From an uncultured Rickettsiaceae bacterium (lineage in GTDB: Bacteria; Pseudomonadota; Alphaproteobacteria; Rickettsiales; Rickettsiaceae), in assembly GCA_905479885.1 (NCBI GenBank), contig CAJQOE010000023.1, positions 1-17,353 on the forward strand: DNA of 17,353 nt. The letters run 5' to 3'. Each line of letters begins with the position of its first letter. Within the stretch, counting starts at the first letter, position 1. Positions 1 to 7,444 of this stretch are shown in pieces. The position numbers were made by a program, and so were the translations under genes. Under the pieces are notes generated by a model that did not search any database, was not told where the DNA came from, and saw nothing but the letters and a program-made list of their open reading frames with translations.

Positions 1-202
1 CTTTTGCCCTAATGCTCATTCTATTTAGAAACTCTTCTCTATGAGTTTCTCCTAATTGTTTAGCCCATTGTAAATCAGCTGCATCTATATTCTTGCCTAG
101 ATGCTTTAATTCTGATTCTGTAGCTAATGCCTGCCCAGAAATAAATATTAAAATAAATAATAAAAACGCTATTAAAGCGCGCAACAATTGTTCTTGCGCC
201 AT
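1..202 (-). CDS. trbC: TrbC, F-type pilus assembly protein (N-terminal part, cut by window edge)
   Basis: The minus-strand frame is open from an ATG at 202 to the window edge and encodes about 67 residues. The N-terminus has a clear signal peptide: a short polar start (MAQEQLLR), a hydrophobic core rich in L, I and F, and a likely cleavage after SGQALA. A charged helical stretch with AADLQWAKQLGE follows, which resembles the region after the signal peptide in F-type TrbC. The start lies 31 bases inside the end of traU and has a G-rich Shine-Dalgarno-like stretch (GGGGGT) about 8 bases upstream. Its position directly after traU matches the F order traW-traU-trbC-traN. TrbC acts in the periplasm in pilus assembly. 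The call rests on position, signal peptide and weak similarity, because the conserved C-terminal domain is outside the window. Confidence 0.68.
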   Translation of the reverse strand, partial: MAQEQLLRALIAFLLFILIFISGQALATESELKHLGKNIDAADLQWAKQLGETHREEFLNRMSIRAK

Positions 203-1269
203 ACAAGGTACCCCCAATCTTGCCCGTCAAACGGGTATTCTTTAAATGATGAATAGGTCATATCACTAAGTCCTAATGGCCAGCAGCCTATAGCTCCTGA
301 ACTAGGTCTTGGATAAACCATCTGTAATTTGTACTGACTCTTCTTGATTTTAGGAGCAACAGATTTTCTGCATAACTTGCCGTCAATGCTCGCATCTGCT
401 GTTGAGGTTTCTTTAGCAAGTCCTACCCTATGCATCTTAGCAAGTATACGTGATGCATAGAGACTGCTTGATTGCACTCCGCCTACATGATCTCCATTTG
501 CTCCAGAAAAGGGATAAATATTGCCCCAACAACCAGTACACCACGGCAACTCATCGCGTGGCTTATCTACTGTAGCTGCTACGCAATCTAAAGCACATGC
601 GGCTTGTGCAAGTGGATTACCAAACAAAAAGCTTTCAGGATTTAATAATGTCTGTAATTTATGATCATTCCAGGTAGGGTCTAATTCAGATAAATACGCA
701 ACGTCAAACGTACTCTGCTCTAGACAAATCAGATCAGTTATAAGTTCAAGCCAATAGATAAGTGGGTATACATAATAATGCACATGATAAAAACTATTAT
801 GCGATACTTTCTTACCGTACGATCTATTATAGCTGCTCACTTTCCTAACATCGAGTGCGCCAAGTTGAATACCGCCAAGACTAGTCATACAATATGGCGT
901 GCGAGTAATATCAATTAAACGCACTGGCTCCCAAAAGCCAAGCGAAATACCAGGCACTGGTAAAGGTGGAGTACCTTTAATGCACATGCATAATGGGCTA
1001 CTAGGGTTAGCTGTATCGCGCTTGCTTGGCACCGCCCCGCCACCAATTTTTAGTGGTCCAATAGAGATAGGTAGTAAGCAGCTCCAGCAAACGTCGCTTA
1101 TTGGATTGACAAATCTACCAGAACACGGCACACTTGCCCTTGCAGATATAGGCAGCAATAGCGCTATTAGCACTATTATTATTTGCTTGTATTTGTAGTT
1201 GCGCTGGTCTTTGGTTCTCATCCTCCAAGATTCAGTACCAAAGACCAGTTTACACTGGAGATGTTTCAT
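172..1269 (-). CDS. traU: TraU, F-type conjugative pilus assembly protein
   Basis: 365 residues. TraU is a cysteine-rich periplasmic protein needed for F-type DNA transfer and pilus assembly. After a hydrophobic signal segment (about residues 30-46, ending ARA-SVPC) comes the TraU hallmark, with SGRFVNPISDVCWSC at 50-64, close to F TraU. Many further cysteines follow, including paired ones (CMC, CTGC, NNCC near the C-terminus) that would need disulfide formation. The start at 1269 has GGA spaced 7 bases upstream. An internal ATG at 1221 (Met17) sits directly against GGAGG, too close for normal initiation. The N-terminus is about 29 residues longer before the signal core than expected for the family and contains a 12-bp inverted repeat. 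The gene overlaps trbC by 31 bases. A leader of about 140 bases separates it from the gene before, the longest gap in the lower half of the operon, so an internal promoter is possible. Confidence 0.95.
   Translation of the reverse strand: MKHLQCKLVFGTESWRMRTKDQRNYKYKQIIIVLIALLLPISARASVPCSGRFVNPISDVCWSCLLPISIGPLKIGGGAVPSKRDTANPSSPLCMCIKGTPPLPVPGISLGFWEPVRLIDITRTPYCMTSLGGIQLGALDVRKVSSYNRSYGKKVSHNSFYHVHYYVYPLIYWLELITDLICLEQSTFDVAYLSELDPTWNDHKLQTLLNPESFLFGNPLAQAACALDCVAATVDKPRDELPWCTGCWGNIYPFSGANGDHVGGVQSSSLYASRILAKMHRVGLAKETSTADASIDGKLCRKSVAPKIKKSQYKLQMVYPRPSSGAIGCWPLGLSDMTYSSFKEYPFDGQDWGYLVWRKNNCCAL
1204..1248. repeat. 12-bp perfect inverted repeat inside the 5' end of traU
   Basis: The arms CTGGTCTTTGGT (1204-1215) and ACCAAAGACCAG (1237-1248) are exact reverse complements separated by 21 bases. 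In the traU mRNA this would form a hairpin whose loop holds GGAGG and the internal ATG at 1221. It lies in the extra N-terminal segment in front of the TraU signal peptide. It could be a translation-control hairpin or the remnant of a palindromic insertion of the kind known in Rickettsia genes; the sequence alone does not decide. Confidence 0.7.
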
Positions 1270-1410
1270 TTTTTATCCTTTAATTTATTTTGTTATGCAT
1301 TCTTTAAAAATATTTATATTAACTACAGTATTATTTTTTTCTTTTCTTCTTGGGCAGTGATTATCGACGCTAAATCTTAATCGTATGAACGTGTTACCTT
1401 TTGGTCTATT

Positions 1411-1905
1411 CTAATCCCTATCATCATTACTATTGTTAGCCTCTACTTTGCTTTTATTTGGTGATTTTTTAAAATCAATCACTTCACTTAGCTGCTCAAT
1501 AATTATCTGGTTTGATTGTAAAAAACACTGCCCACTTTTTTCTCTAACAACAACTTCTCTATTAACAAAATACAAAAAACTGTTAGTAAAAATATAGAAG
1601 TCACCAATCTTTTCCTTTAATTTAAAACCATTGCTGTATAACTCTCCTATTAAAATCTGTAGGCTTTCAGCAAATAAGACCTCTTGGCTCAAATGATCTA
1701 TAACCTTGCGCTTACGGCCTATTGACATCAAAATATTCATTACAAATACAAAAGAAACACACGGCAGTACTGCGTAATGAAATTTTATTTCGCCAAGAGT
1801 ATCAATAAAAAGCAATACCGCCATTGCGGCGCCCATTATCAATGGATATTCTATATTTTTATTTTTTACGAATACTGATTTTATTATTTTGTTATTTCTT
1901 GTCAT
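1411..1905 (-). CDS. Small membrane protein of unknown function, paralogue of the gene at 7322-7873
   Basis: 164 residues. I do not recognise the family. The N-terminal third holds two probable membrane segments (about residues 20-37 and 42-62). A soluble domain follows with FKLKEKIGDFYIFTN, then a V-V-R-E-K stretch and QCFLQSNQIII, and a short polar acidic tail. The same elements occur in the same order in the protein at 7322-7873 (FKLKNKLGDYYIFTT, LVRNN, SCYLSGRQILF), so the two are paralogues. The start overlaps the previous stop as TAATG, with AGGAG about 8 bases upstream, so it is translated as part of the tra operon. It lies just before traU, in a block that is absent between traW and traU in F. 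A cytoplasmic domain anchored by a two-helix hairpin is the likely topology (inference). Confidence 0.8.
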   Translation of the reverse strand: MTRNNKIIKSVFVKNKNIEYPLIMGAAMAVLLFIDTLGEIKFHYAVLPCVSFVFVMNILMSIGRKRKVIDHLSQEVLFAESLQILIGELYSNGFKLKEKIGDFYIFTNSFLYFVNREVVVREKSGQCFLQSNQIIIEQLSEVIDFKKSPNKSKVEANNSNDDRD

Positions 1906-2681
1906 TATAGAACTCCTTCTTTATTGTTATCAGTAATGCTGTACATCAGAGAAGAGCTCTTCTTTACAGGTGATGTTTTTTCTCCTGATTTTCTTGAGAT
2001 TATACTTAAAAGACAGATTGCTAATGATGATATCATTACAATTAAAGCATCTGATAACAGTGGAATGAATGAAATGAATGTTAAGATATATCTCCCACTA
2101 TCATTTAAAATGTCCAAATAAACTAGTGCAGCATTAGTTAAAATAATAAATCCCCAAATAACAAAACTGATATCTATAGAATTTACATCTCCCAATTTGC
2201 TATTTTTATAAAACAAATGCACCCATTTCTGAAAACTTACTACATAGGTAATAAACCCTATAAACGTAAGCGCCGTAAAAAGACTCATACATAACCCATT
2301 TGCCTTCACGCTTTGATCGTCGCTAAAAACCCCCAATATCTGTAACAAGGTTATATTATCAAAGTAAACTGACACCACTATCGGAATCATAAATAAGCCA
2401 ACTATAACTCGAATTATTATTGATATGTTTTGAACTAACCTAGAATAAAATTCCTTGCTTTCACTGACCGCCTCAAAAGCAAAGCTAATCCCTAAACATG
2501 ACGCGGATATTAAAATACTAAACGCGCCTAATATTGTGTCTAATAAGGAGCTTCCATATATGATCATCTGCACCCCTAAAATCCCTGCCCCCAACAACAG
2601 TATCCTATAAATTATAATAATATTTATTGCGCTGCATAATTCTCGTAAAAATGTTAACTTGCCCTTGAATCCAAAACTCAT
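1905..2681 (-). CDS. Multi-pass membrane protein of unknown function in the tra operon
   Basis: 258 residues with about six hydrophobic segments: two close together at roughly 18-70, then about 88-110, 128-150, 170-190 and 198-228. A polar lysine/serine-rich C-terminal tail follows (REKS-type residues, then SPVKKSSS). No catalytic or binding motif is apparent. It starts in an ATGA overlap with the Ti-TraD-like gene and ends in a TAATG overlap with the next gene, so it is translationally linked on both sides. A VirB6/TraG-like channel role would be tempting, but the protein is much shorter than TraG and shows no similarity I can recognise. It is left unassigned; a role in the inner-membrane part of the transfer apparatus is inference from position only. 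Confidence 0.8.
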   Translation of the reverse strand: MSFGFKGKLTFLRELCSAINIIIIYRILLLGAGILGVQMIIYGSSLLDTILGAFSILISASCLGISFAFEAVSESKEFYSRLVQNISIIIRVIVGLFMIPIVVSVYFDNITLLQILGVFSDDQSVKANGLCMSLFTALTFIGFITYVVSFQKWVHLFYKNSKLGDVNSIDISFVIWGFIILTNAALVYLDILNDSGRYILTFISFIPLLSDALIVMISSLAICLLSIISRKSGEKTSPVKKSSSLMYSITDNNKEGVL

Positions 2682-2881
2682 TTAGCTTCTCCTGTTAATA
2701 ATTCTTTTCCAAGATTACCCCATCTCTGCTTTACTTCAGGCTTTACTTGCATTGCTCTCTTGCAATCAAGCAGCATTCCATACAAAATATATGCGTCTTT
2801 GGGGTGCATGTGGTCAAGACCTGCTTTAACCAGTAACCCTCCTAACTGTATTTTCTTTCTAGCATCTTCTTTTCTATCCAT
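2678..2881 (-). CDS. traD: Ti-type TraD-like conjugal transfer protein
   Basis: 67 residues from the ATG at 2881, close to the roughly 70 residues of Ti-plasmid TraD. The diagnostic stretch is near the N-terminus: RKKIQLGGLLVKAGL at about residues 8-22, followed by DAYILYGMLLDCKRAM. This matches the Ti TraD pattern of a basic start, LGGLVVKAGL and a helical LLGxLLD segment. A longer frame reaches back to 2983, but 2881 gives the family N-terminus, overlaps the previous stop by 8 bases and has GAG about 10 bases upstream, so I chose it. Ti TraD is a small accessory protein usually coded beside the relaxase TraA(Ti) and TraC(Ti); its role is poorly defined. It is not the F-type TraD coupling protein despite the shared name. 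The next gene starts in an ATGA overlap. Confidence 0.82.
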   Translation of the reverse strand: MDRKEDARKKIQLGGLLVKAGLDHMHPKDAYILYGMLLDCKRAMQVKPEVKQRWGNLGKELLTGEAK

Positions 2882-3194
2882 GAGACGCACTCTTTGAATT
2901 TGTATCCTGTTGTACAGCAGCTCCCTTGTTTGCCTTTGTAGCACCGCTCCCAGACCTATTACTGGGTATCTTGCTTCTTCCAAGCTCCAAAAGCTCCCTC
3001 AATAAACTAGATTCGCTGTTCTTAGGGTTTGCCGCATAGATTGCAAGACCTGCTAGTAGCTTATTGTCTAGCGTCAAACCACCGCTATTCTCTAGCACCT
3101 GAAAGATCTCATCTTTGCGCAGAGGTAGTAATTTGGCCTTTTCTATCTCTAAAGCTTTGATTTTTTCTAATATTCTGTTTGTTTGCTTGCTCAT
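2874..3194 (-). CDS. Ti-type TraC/MobC-like small conjugation protein
   Basis: 106 residues. The N-terminal half is a charged helix (ILEKIKALEIEKAKLLPLR) followed by a segment with LTLDNKLLAGLAIYA. This is the layout of Ti-plasmid TraC-like and MobC-like relaxosome accessory proteins: an N-terminal coiled coil, then a short helical domain ending in a conserved 'LLAGAL'-like motif. The C-terminal part is low-complexity and polar (S, N, K, A, G). It lies immediately before the Ti-TraD-like gene, as TraC and TraD are paired in Ti plasmids, and begins 2 bases after traW ends. This is not the F-type TraC ATPase. Family assignment is moderate because similarity is confined to short motifs; membership in the DNA-processing part of the element is inference. 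Confidence 0.65.
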   Translation of the reverse strand: MSKQTNRILEKIKALEIEKAKLLPLRKDEIFQVLENSGGLTLDNKLLAGLAIYAANPKNSESSLLRELLELGRSKIPSNRSGSGATKANKGAAVQQDTNSKSASHG

Positions 3195-3196
3195 AA

Positions 3197-3895
3197 TTAT
3201 TTTTCTCCTAAATGAAATTGATCAATTCTTATTTTGTCTTTTTCTTGATATGCAAGAGCTGGGGTATATTTAATGCCAAACCTATTTGTGATCTCTCCTA
3301 TTTGATCAAAATATACGGTCATATCAATTCCTTCTTCCTTTAACTCCTCTTGTAAATCAAAGGGCTTGCCGCCAACTAATATGATTCTGTCTTCTATCTT
3401 CCTCATCTCTGTTTGCTTGCTATGACCTACTTCTTCAAATATTTTATGTTTCTCTGCCGCTATATTTTCCTTGAGCTTAATCTTTAGCCAATCCACTTGG
3501 CGCTGCTCCCTAGCATCAATAATAAATAACCTTCTATCAAAATTTTCATGATCTAATGGGTTAAGCTTGGTGCCGGCCTTATGTAGTAACTTGCCACATG
3601 GCAATATTATATCCTTCTCTACTACTATCGTTGGGTCCCAATAAAAACTTCTATCTTCATCCGCATTGCTAATCCCCTCTACTGCCCGCGGGTTCTCAAC
3701 TCTATCTTTGGTTATAGCTTGCATTTTCTTTTTTTCTTTCTCCATATCAACCTTTTGTAAACGCTCATCTATCATCTGCAAAAATGGCTGCTCTTCTATT
3801 TGGAACAAATGCCCCTTAACGCCAAAATCTTTAGCCATTACCGTGGTGTTTGTTGTCAATAGCAAGATTGATAATATACATCTAGTTATTTTCAT
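3197..3895 (-). CDS. traW: TraW, F-type pilus assembly protein
   Basis: 232 residues, near the usual TraW length. The N-terminus is a signal peptide (MKITRCILSILLLTTNTT, cut near VMA-KDFG) directly followed by DFGVKGHLFQIEE, the typical start of mature TraW. The middle part has charged helices. The C-terminus has YFDQIGEITNRFGIKYTPAL, the conserved TraW end with FDQxGxLTxxFGI. TraW is a periplasmic factor for pilus assembly that works with TraU and TrbC. Its start follows the trbI-like stop directly (TAA then ATG), so the two are coupled. In F, traU comes next; here about 1.9 kb with four genes lies between them. Confidence 0.93.
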   Translation of the reverse strand: MKITRCILSILLLTTNTTVMAKDFGVKGHLFQIEEQPFLQMIDERLQKVDMEKEKKKMQAITKDRVENPRAVEGISNADEDRSFYWDPTIVVEKDIILPCGKLLHKAGTKLNPLDHENFDRRLFIIDAREQRQVDWLKIKLKENIAAEKHKIFEEVGHSKQTEMRKIEDRIILVGGKPFDLQEELKEEGIDMTVYFDQIGEITNRFGIKYTPALAYQEKDKIRIDQFHLGEK

Positions 3896-4312
3896 TTACT
3901 TAGGCTCCTTAAATTCATACGCTATTTCTTCTATTAAATGAGTATGCACCTCTTCCGATATAGATCGCGCATTATGACCATTTACCGGACCGCGACTAAA
4001 TACCACTTTACTGCTACCGCTTTCATAAGATTTTGCTATATCCTCAATTAAACCAATAACTCGCTCTACTTGACCATTAAACAACTCTAAATTTGAGCTG
4101 CTCTTTATTTTTTTAATTCTATCCTTCTCTAAATCAATCAACTCATCTTGTGATATATAAAGAATTTCAATATCAGAACTAATCAACAATGTTGAAGCCA
4201 AAACCCCCAATATTAAACCAATAAGTAGCATACTTATGGGCTTGGCCATTAATTGCAGCATTCCACCACCCTTTATTTCCACAAATTCCTTTGCTACATT
4301 ATCCTTTGACAT
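3896..4312 (-). CDS. trbI: TrbI-like F-type conjugation protein
   Basis: 138 residues. One membrane segment lies near the N-terminus (about residues 26-46, with PISMLLIGLILGVLASTLLI), and a periplasmic helical domain rich in charged residues follows. The size, the single N-terminal anchor and the position between traC and traW are those of F TrbI (about 128 residues), an inner-membrane protein affecting pilus extension and retraction. Sequence motifs of this family are weak, so the call depends largely on synteny and topology. The start at 4312 lies 14 bases inside the end of traC, with AGAGAAAG just upstream acting as Shine-Dalgarno sequence. Confidence 0.75.
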   Translation of the reverse strand: MSKDNVAKEFVEIKGGGMLQLMAKPISMLLIGLILGVLASTLLISSDIEILYISQDELIDLEKDRIKKIKSSSNLELFNGQVERVIGLIEDIAKSYESGSSKVVFSRGPVNGHNARSISEEVHTHLIEEIAYEFKEPK

Positions 4313-6782
4313 TCTTTCTCTCCGCTAATTTCTCTATTGCAACATCAAGACTCATACCCCCTTCCTGGGCCTTTTGAAGGTAATTAAAGTCTGCACTATC
4401 AGTCGAATATAAAGCATTCGAATATTCATTAAGTACCAACCTACCAACAACGTTTACTCCCGTTGCGCTTAGCAACATTTCTGAGTATTTACCAGGTACT
4501 AAACTTATTGATTTTATTAGTGGTAGCTTGTCCTTAAATGCCTCTGATTCCTTAAAAGCACTCAAGCCCTTTTCGTCTTGCTTTAGCATAACGGTCCAAG
4601 TACTATTTTCTAAAATATCTCTGCGTTGCTTAGTTTCCTGCAAATCATTGAAGTTCTGTACGCATGTAACTAAACTACCGCCATATTTTCTAACGGTTCT
4701 TGCAAATTCAGCAAAGAAGCCAGCTGCATAATCAAGTAACATCCAAGCCTCATCTACAATAATCATAAATCGTTGGCTTCGATCACCAGTAAAAAACTGG
4801 TTGGTTATTTCCATCAAAAGAATTTGTAAAATAATAGCTAATAACTTCCGATCTTTCTTGATTTCTTCAAATTCAAAAACAGTAATTTGTTCTTTAAAAC
4901 TAGCGCTCTTTGAACCACTAAAATATTTTCTATATATCCCCTCTTTTGTATAAGAATAAAGCGTTGCTGCATATCCTTGTAATAACTGTGATTCTGATTG
5001 CTCTAAATGCTCAACAAAACCATTAATATCTAATTCGTAATTAGCCTTTTGTACGCTATCTTTTATAGCCTTCTCAAGCTCAGCTGCGCCTCTATCACTA
5101 TCTGCACCACACATGATAATTAACAATTCCTTAGCGCATTTCATTACGTCAACAAAATCGTCACTACTCATAGATGGGGTAAAACTAGCAAAAGGATTAA
5201 GTGCGAGTTTCACTTCTCTACCAAATTGCACTATCTCACCACCCAATAAATTCGCAATATCTGCGAATGATTGGCCAATATCTAAAATAAATATTCTGAC
5301 GTTTTGCGCCATCATACTTTCTGCCACAACGTTCAATAACACTGACTTACCACCACCAGATGGGCCAAATACACAAACATTAGAATTACCAGAAGCAATT
5401 CTATAAAATGGGTTCCAGCTAAATACCTGACCTCTCCTACCAAAAAGTAATATTCCTGGCTCAGGCACTCCTTTCCATTCAGCATGTATAGGTAATTTTG
5501 CTGTAACTTCATTGCCAATACATATTTTAACTAATTTATGCAGACTCAGAGCAGACCAATATAAGGCTTGCTGCATTGGCAAACAGCTAAGTATTACCGG
5601 CAAATGCAACTTATCATTTCTATCAAGCTCCCAATCTTGACTCTTCCATAAACCAAATAAAGCAACTTCTGACTCTTCTATTAAATCACTTGGGCTACTT
5701 ATCATCACCTGAAAACTCTCGGTTAGAAATCTTTCGTCATTTTTAGCTCGATCATTTAAATCTCTCCACTCAGAGGCATCCCTTTGCATACCTCTATTAC
5801 CACGTCCGCGCCAGCTCTCCGCAGCCTCAATAACCTTTCTGCCTCTTGCCTGCACACCCTCTTGAGCAGGCTTGTTAATATTCGTAGACACTGTATAACT
5901 AATTGCAAAACGAGCAGGAATACCTACATTTGCCTGCTCAGAACTACCAAGTAATCCAATCATCGCAAGTAAAGAACCTTCTTCTGGTAATTTTTTCGGA
6001 GAATAACTCCTTGTAGTAACCTTGGAACTGGTGTTGATAAAACCGCTATCCTTTAAGTTAAAATTAACGCCAGCAGATATAACTTGTTCATTTAAAGTCA
6101 CCTTATTATCTCTGATTTTATGATCAGAGGACTGGCCTGGGGTAAACTCAAAAAACTCTTTTAATAACTTGATTAAATCAAGATCGCTACAGGTTCTAGG
6201 GCTAAGTTGAATCGTCTCTAACTTTTTAATTAAAATCCTTTTGAAAAAAGCGATTTCCTTCAGCTCCTTCTGTTTAAAATTACAAACTCGGCTAAAACTA
6301 ATATATATCTTAAAATCACGTGCTATTCTTCCATCATAATCACCATACTTACTTGCCATTGCTCTCACAAAATCAGCGTTTTTCTTTGTAATCTTTTGTA
6401 ATATTGGATGTGGATTTATACGACTATCAGCCCAATTTTTTAAAAGCGGCTCTACATCAGTAGATGCTAATAGAAAAAACTGTATAAAACTGTCATACGG
6501 CAATTCTTTATTAAAGAAATAATCTAGACTCTTAATTAATGACTCGTCAACACCAACAATAGGTTGAATCTCCAACATAAAACCACACACTCCACCATCT
6601 AGAAAAAACAACTCGTCTTCCTTGTCAAAATAGCGGTAATATAGATAATCAGACAAGCTACTTGCTCCATTACTCGCAGATGCTATCAATGACTCATTCA
6701 ACTCAGTGCTACGCGAAGTAGATGATTCGTCGAAACCAAAATATTTAGCTGTTTTATTTGAAATACTTTCTAATAATTGCAT
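4299..6782 (-). CDS. traC: TraC, F-type T4SS assembly ATPase (VirB4 family)
   Basis: 827 residues, similar to the roughly 875 of F TraC. This cytoplasmic or membrane-associated ATPase powers pilus assembly and secretion. The N-terminal TraC domain spans about residues 40-440. The P-loop is at about 474-481 (GPSGGGKS), followed by FILDIGQSFADIANLLGGE, typical of VirB4/TraC proteins. Walker B is at about 670-680 (RFMIIVDEAWMLL), and TVRKYGG plus VTCVQNFNDL downstream match the conserved RecA-like core. All ATPase residues are present and the frame is intact, so it appears functional. It starts 12 bases after traV and overlaps trbI. Confidence 0.97.
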   Translation of the reverse strand: MQLLESISNKTAKYFGFDESSTSRSTELNESLIASASNGASSLSDYLYYRYFDKEDELFFLDGGVCGFMLEIQPIVGVDESLIKSLDYFFNKELPYDSFIQFFLLASTDVEPLLKNWADSRINPHPILQKITKKNADFVRAMASKYGDYDGRIARDFKIYISFSRVCNFKQKELKEIAFFKRILIKKLETIQLSPRTCSDLDLIKLLKEFFEFTPGQSSDHKIRDNKVTLNEQVISAGVNFNLKDSGFINTSSKVTTRSYSPKKLPEEGSLLAMIGLLGSSEQANVGIPARFAISYTVSTNINKPAQEGVQARGRKVIEAAESWRGRGNRGMQRDASEWRDLNDRAKNDERFLTESFQVMISSPSDLIEESEVALFGLWKSQDWELDRNDKLHLPVILSCLPMQQALYWSALSLHKLVKICIGNEVTAKLPIHAEWKGVPEPGILLFGRRGQVFSWNPFYRIASGNSNVCVFGPSGGGKSVLLNVVAESMMAQNVRIFILDIGQSFADIANLLGGEIVQFGREVKLALNPFASFTPSMSSDDFVDVMKCAKELLIIMCGADSDRGAAELEKAIKDSVQKANYELDINGFVEHLEQSESQLLQGYAATLYSYTKEGIYRKYFSGSKSASFKEQITVFEFEEIKKDRKLLAIILQILLMEITNQFFTGDRSQRFMIIVDEAWMLLDYAAGFFAEFARTVRKYGGSLVTCVQNFNDLQETKQRRDILENSTWTVMLKQDEKGLSAFKESEAFKDKLPLIKSISLVPGKYSEMLLSATGVNVVGRLVLNEYSNALYSTDSADFNYLQKAQEGGMSLDVAIEKLAERKNVKG

Positions 6783-6794
6783 GTTAATTTACCC

Positions 6795-7148
6795 CTAATC
6801 CTTGAAATACACATACTGACCATCTGAATACTCATAAGCATCATCATTATCAGTGCGAGTTAACATCTTGGTGTTATGACCGGCTTTTAACTTTGGTACA
6901 TTTACTGCTTCGCCTTTATTGTTATGACAGTTTCTACCTCGACAAGTTTTTTTATTGTCTTTGTAAGCCTCCTCTATTGCTCCGCTAGTTATCTGCCTGT
7001 CTATTTCTGATAGCATGCTGCAGCCAAGGCCCTTAGCATCACCGCATTTAAACTTAGATGGATAAGTGCTGCAGCCACTAAGGGTGATTAATGTACAAAT
7101 TATTGATATTGCTTTTGAAATCTTCTTTGATATATTCATTTTTTTCAT
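6795..7148 (-). CDS. traV: TraV, outer-membrane lipoprotein of the F-type T4SS core
   Basis: 117 residues. A basic N-terminus and hydrophobic core end in a lipobox LSGC at residues 23-26, so Cys26 should be lipidated. Downstream are the paired cysteines of TraV (KCGDAKGLGCSML at about 34-46, then CRGRNC). The C-terminus ends in a YSDGQYVYF motif, comparable with the short conserved end of TraV-family lipoproteins. TraV anchors the TraK/TraB core complex at the outer membrane. At 117 residues it is shorter than F TraV (about 171). The start could be 7148 or the next ATG at 7140; the first is annotated. An unusual gap of 173 bases separates it from the upstream gene, and that gap holds a candidate plus-strand gene. 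Confidence 0.9.
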   Translation of the reverse strand: MKKMNISKKISKAISIICTLITLSGCSTYPSKFKCGDAKGLGCSMLSEIDRQITSGAIEEAYKDNKKTCRGRNCHNNKGEAVNVPKLKAGHNTKMLTRTDNDDAYEYSDGQYVYFKD

Positions 7149-7165
7149 CTTTTTTAATAATTATT

Positions 7166-7444
7166 ATGTTTGCTCTTAAAAAGAATTTTTATATATTCTT
7201 CTGTCTGATTCTAATTTTATTGCCCTCTCAAATATTAGCCTCAGATGATTTTTATCAATTTGCGGCAGAGACTTTTCGCCCCCTTAGAGAAAAAATAAAA
7301 GATCACTATTTTTCTCTCTCTTTATTTTTTATTGCGCTTTCTATCCTCGTTGATTGGAGAGTGCACAGACGCATTACCACGCTGGCTATTATCATGTCCT
7401 GTGCCTGCACTCTCGTTATCGCCTATATTACTTTGAGCACTTAG
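7166..7444 (+). CDS. Candidate small exported two-helix membrane protein on the opposite strand
   Basis: 92 residues from the ATG at 7166, and the only plus-strand frame in the tra operon that reads like a protein. The order is: a basic start (FALKKN), a hydrophobic core with cleavage after QILA, a polar stretch DDFYQFAAETFRPLREKIKD, a membrane helix (about 54-66), a short basic loop DWRVHRR, and a second helix to the end. This topology resembles VirB2/TrbC-type pilins, but the glycine-rich character of pilins is missing, so I do not assign a family. It fills the gap between traV and the unknown gene at 7322-7873 and overlaps the tail of that gene by 123 bases, in convergent orientation and with codons exactly opposed. 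Opposed hydrophobic codons give hydrophilic ones, so one side of the overlap may be a passive shadow. No Shine-Dalgarno sequence is clear. The frame is open further up to 7091, but there it only mirrors the start of traV. Confidence 0.5.
   Translation: MFALKKNFYIFFCLILILLPSQILASDDFYQFAAETFRPLREKIKDHYFSLSLFFIALSILVDWRVHRRITTLAIIMSCACTLVIAYITLST

Noticed and set aside
899..1380. Plus-strand frames at 899-1198 and 1183-1380
   Set aside because: They lie opposite traU and its leader. Their residues mirror the traU codons, with no domain, signal peptide or ribosome binding site of their own.
2882..2983. Longer N-terminus for the Ti-TraD-like protein (start at 2983)
   Set aside because: It would overlap the previous gene by 110 bases and add residues not found in the family. 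The ATG at 2881 gives the family length and has a fitting Shine-Dalgarno sequence.
4528..5518. Frames at 4528-4731 (+), 5113-5406 (+) and 5333-5518 (-)
   Set aside because: All fall within the conserved ATPase core of traC, which is intact. Their sequences show no protein-like features.
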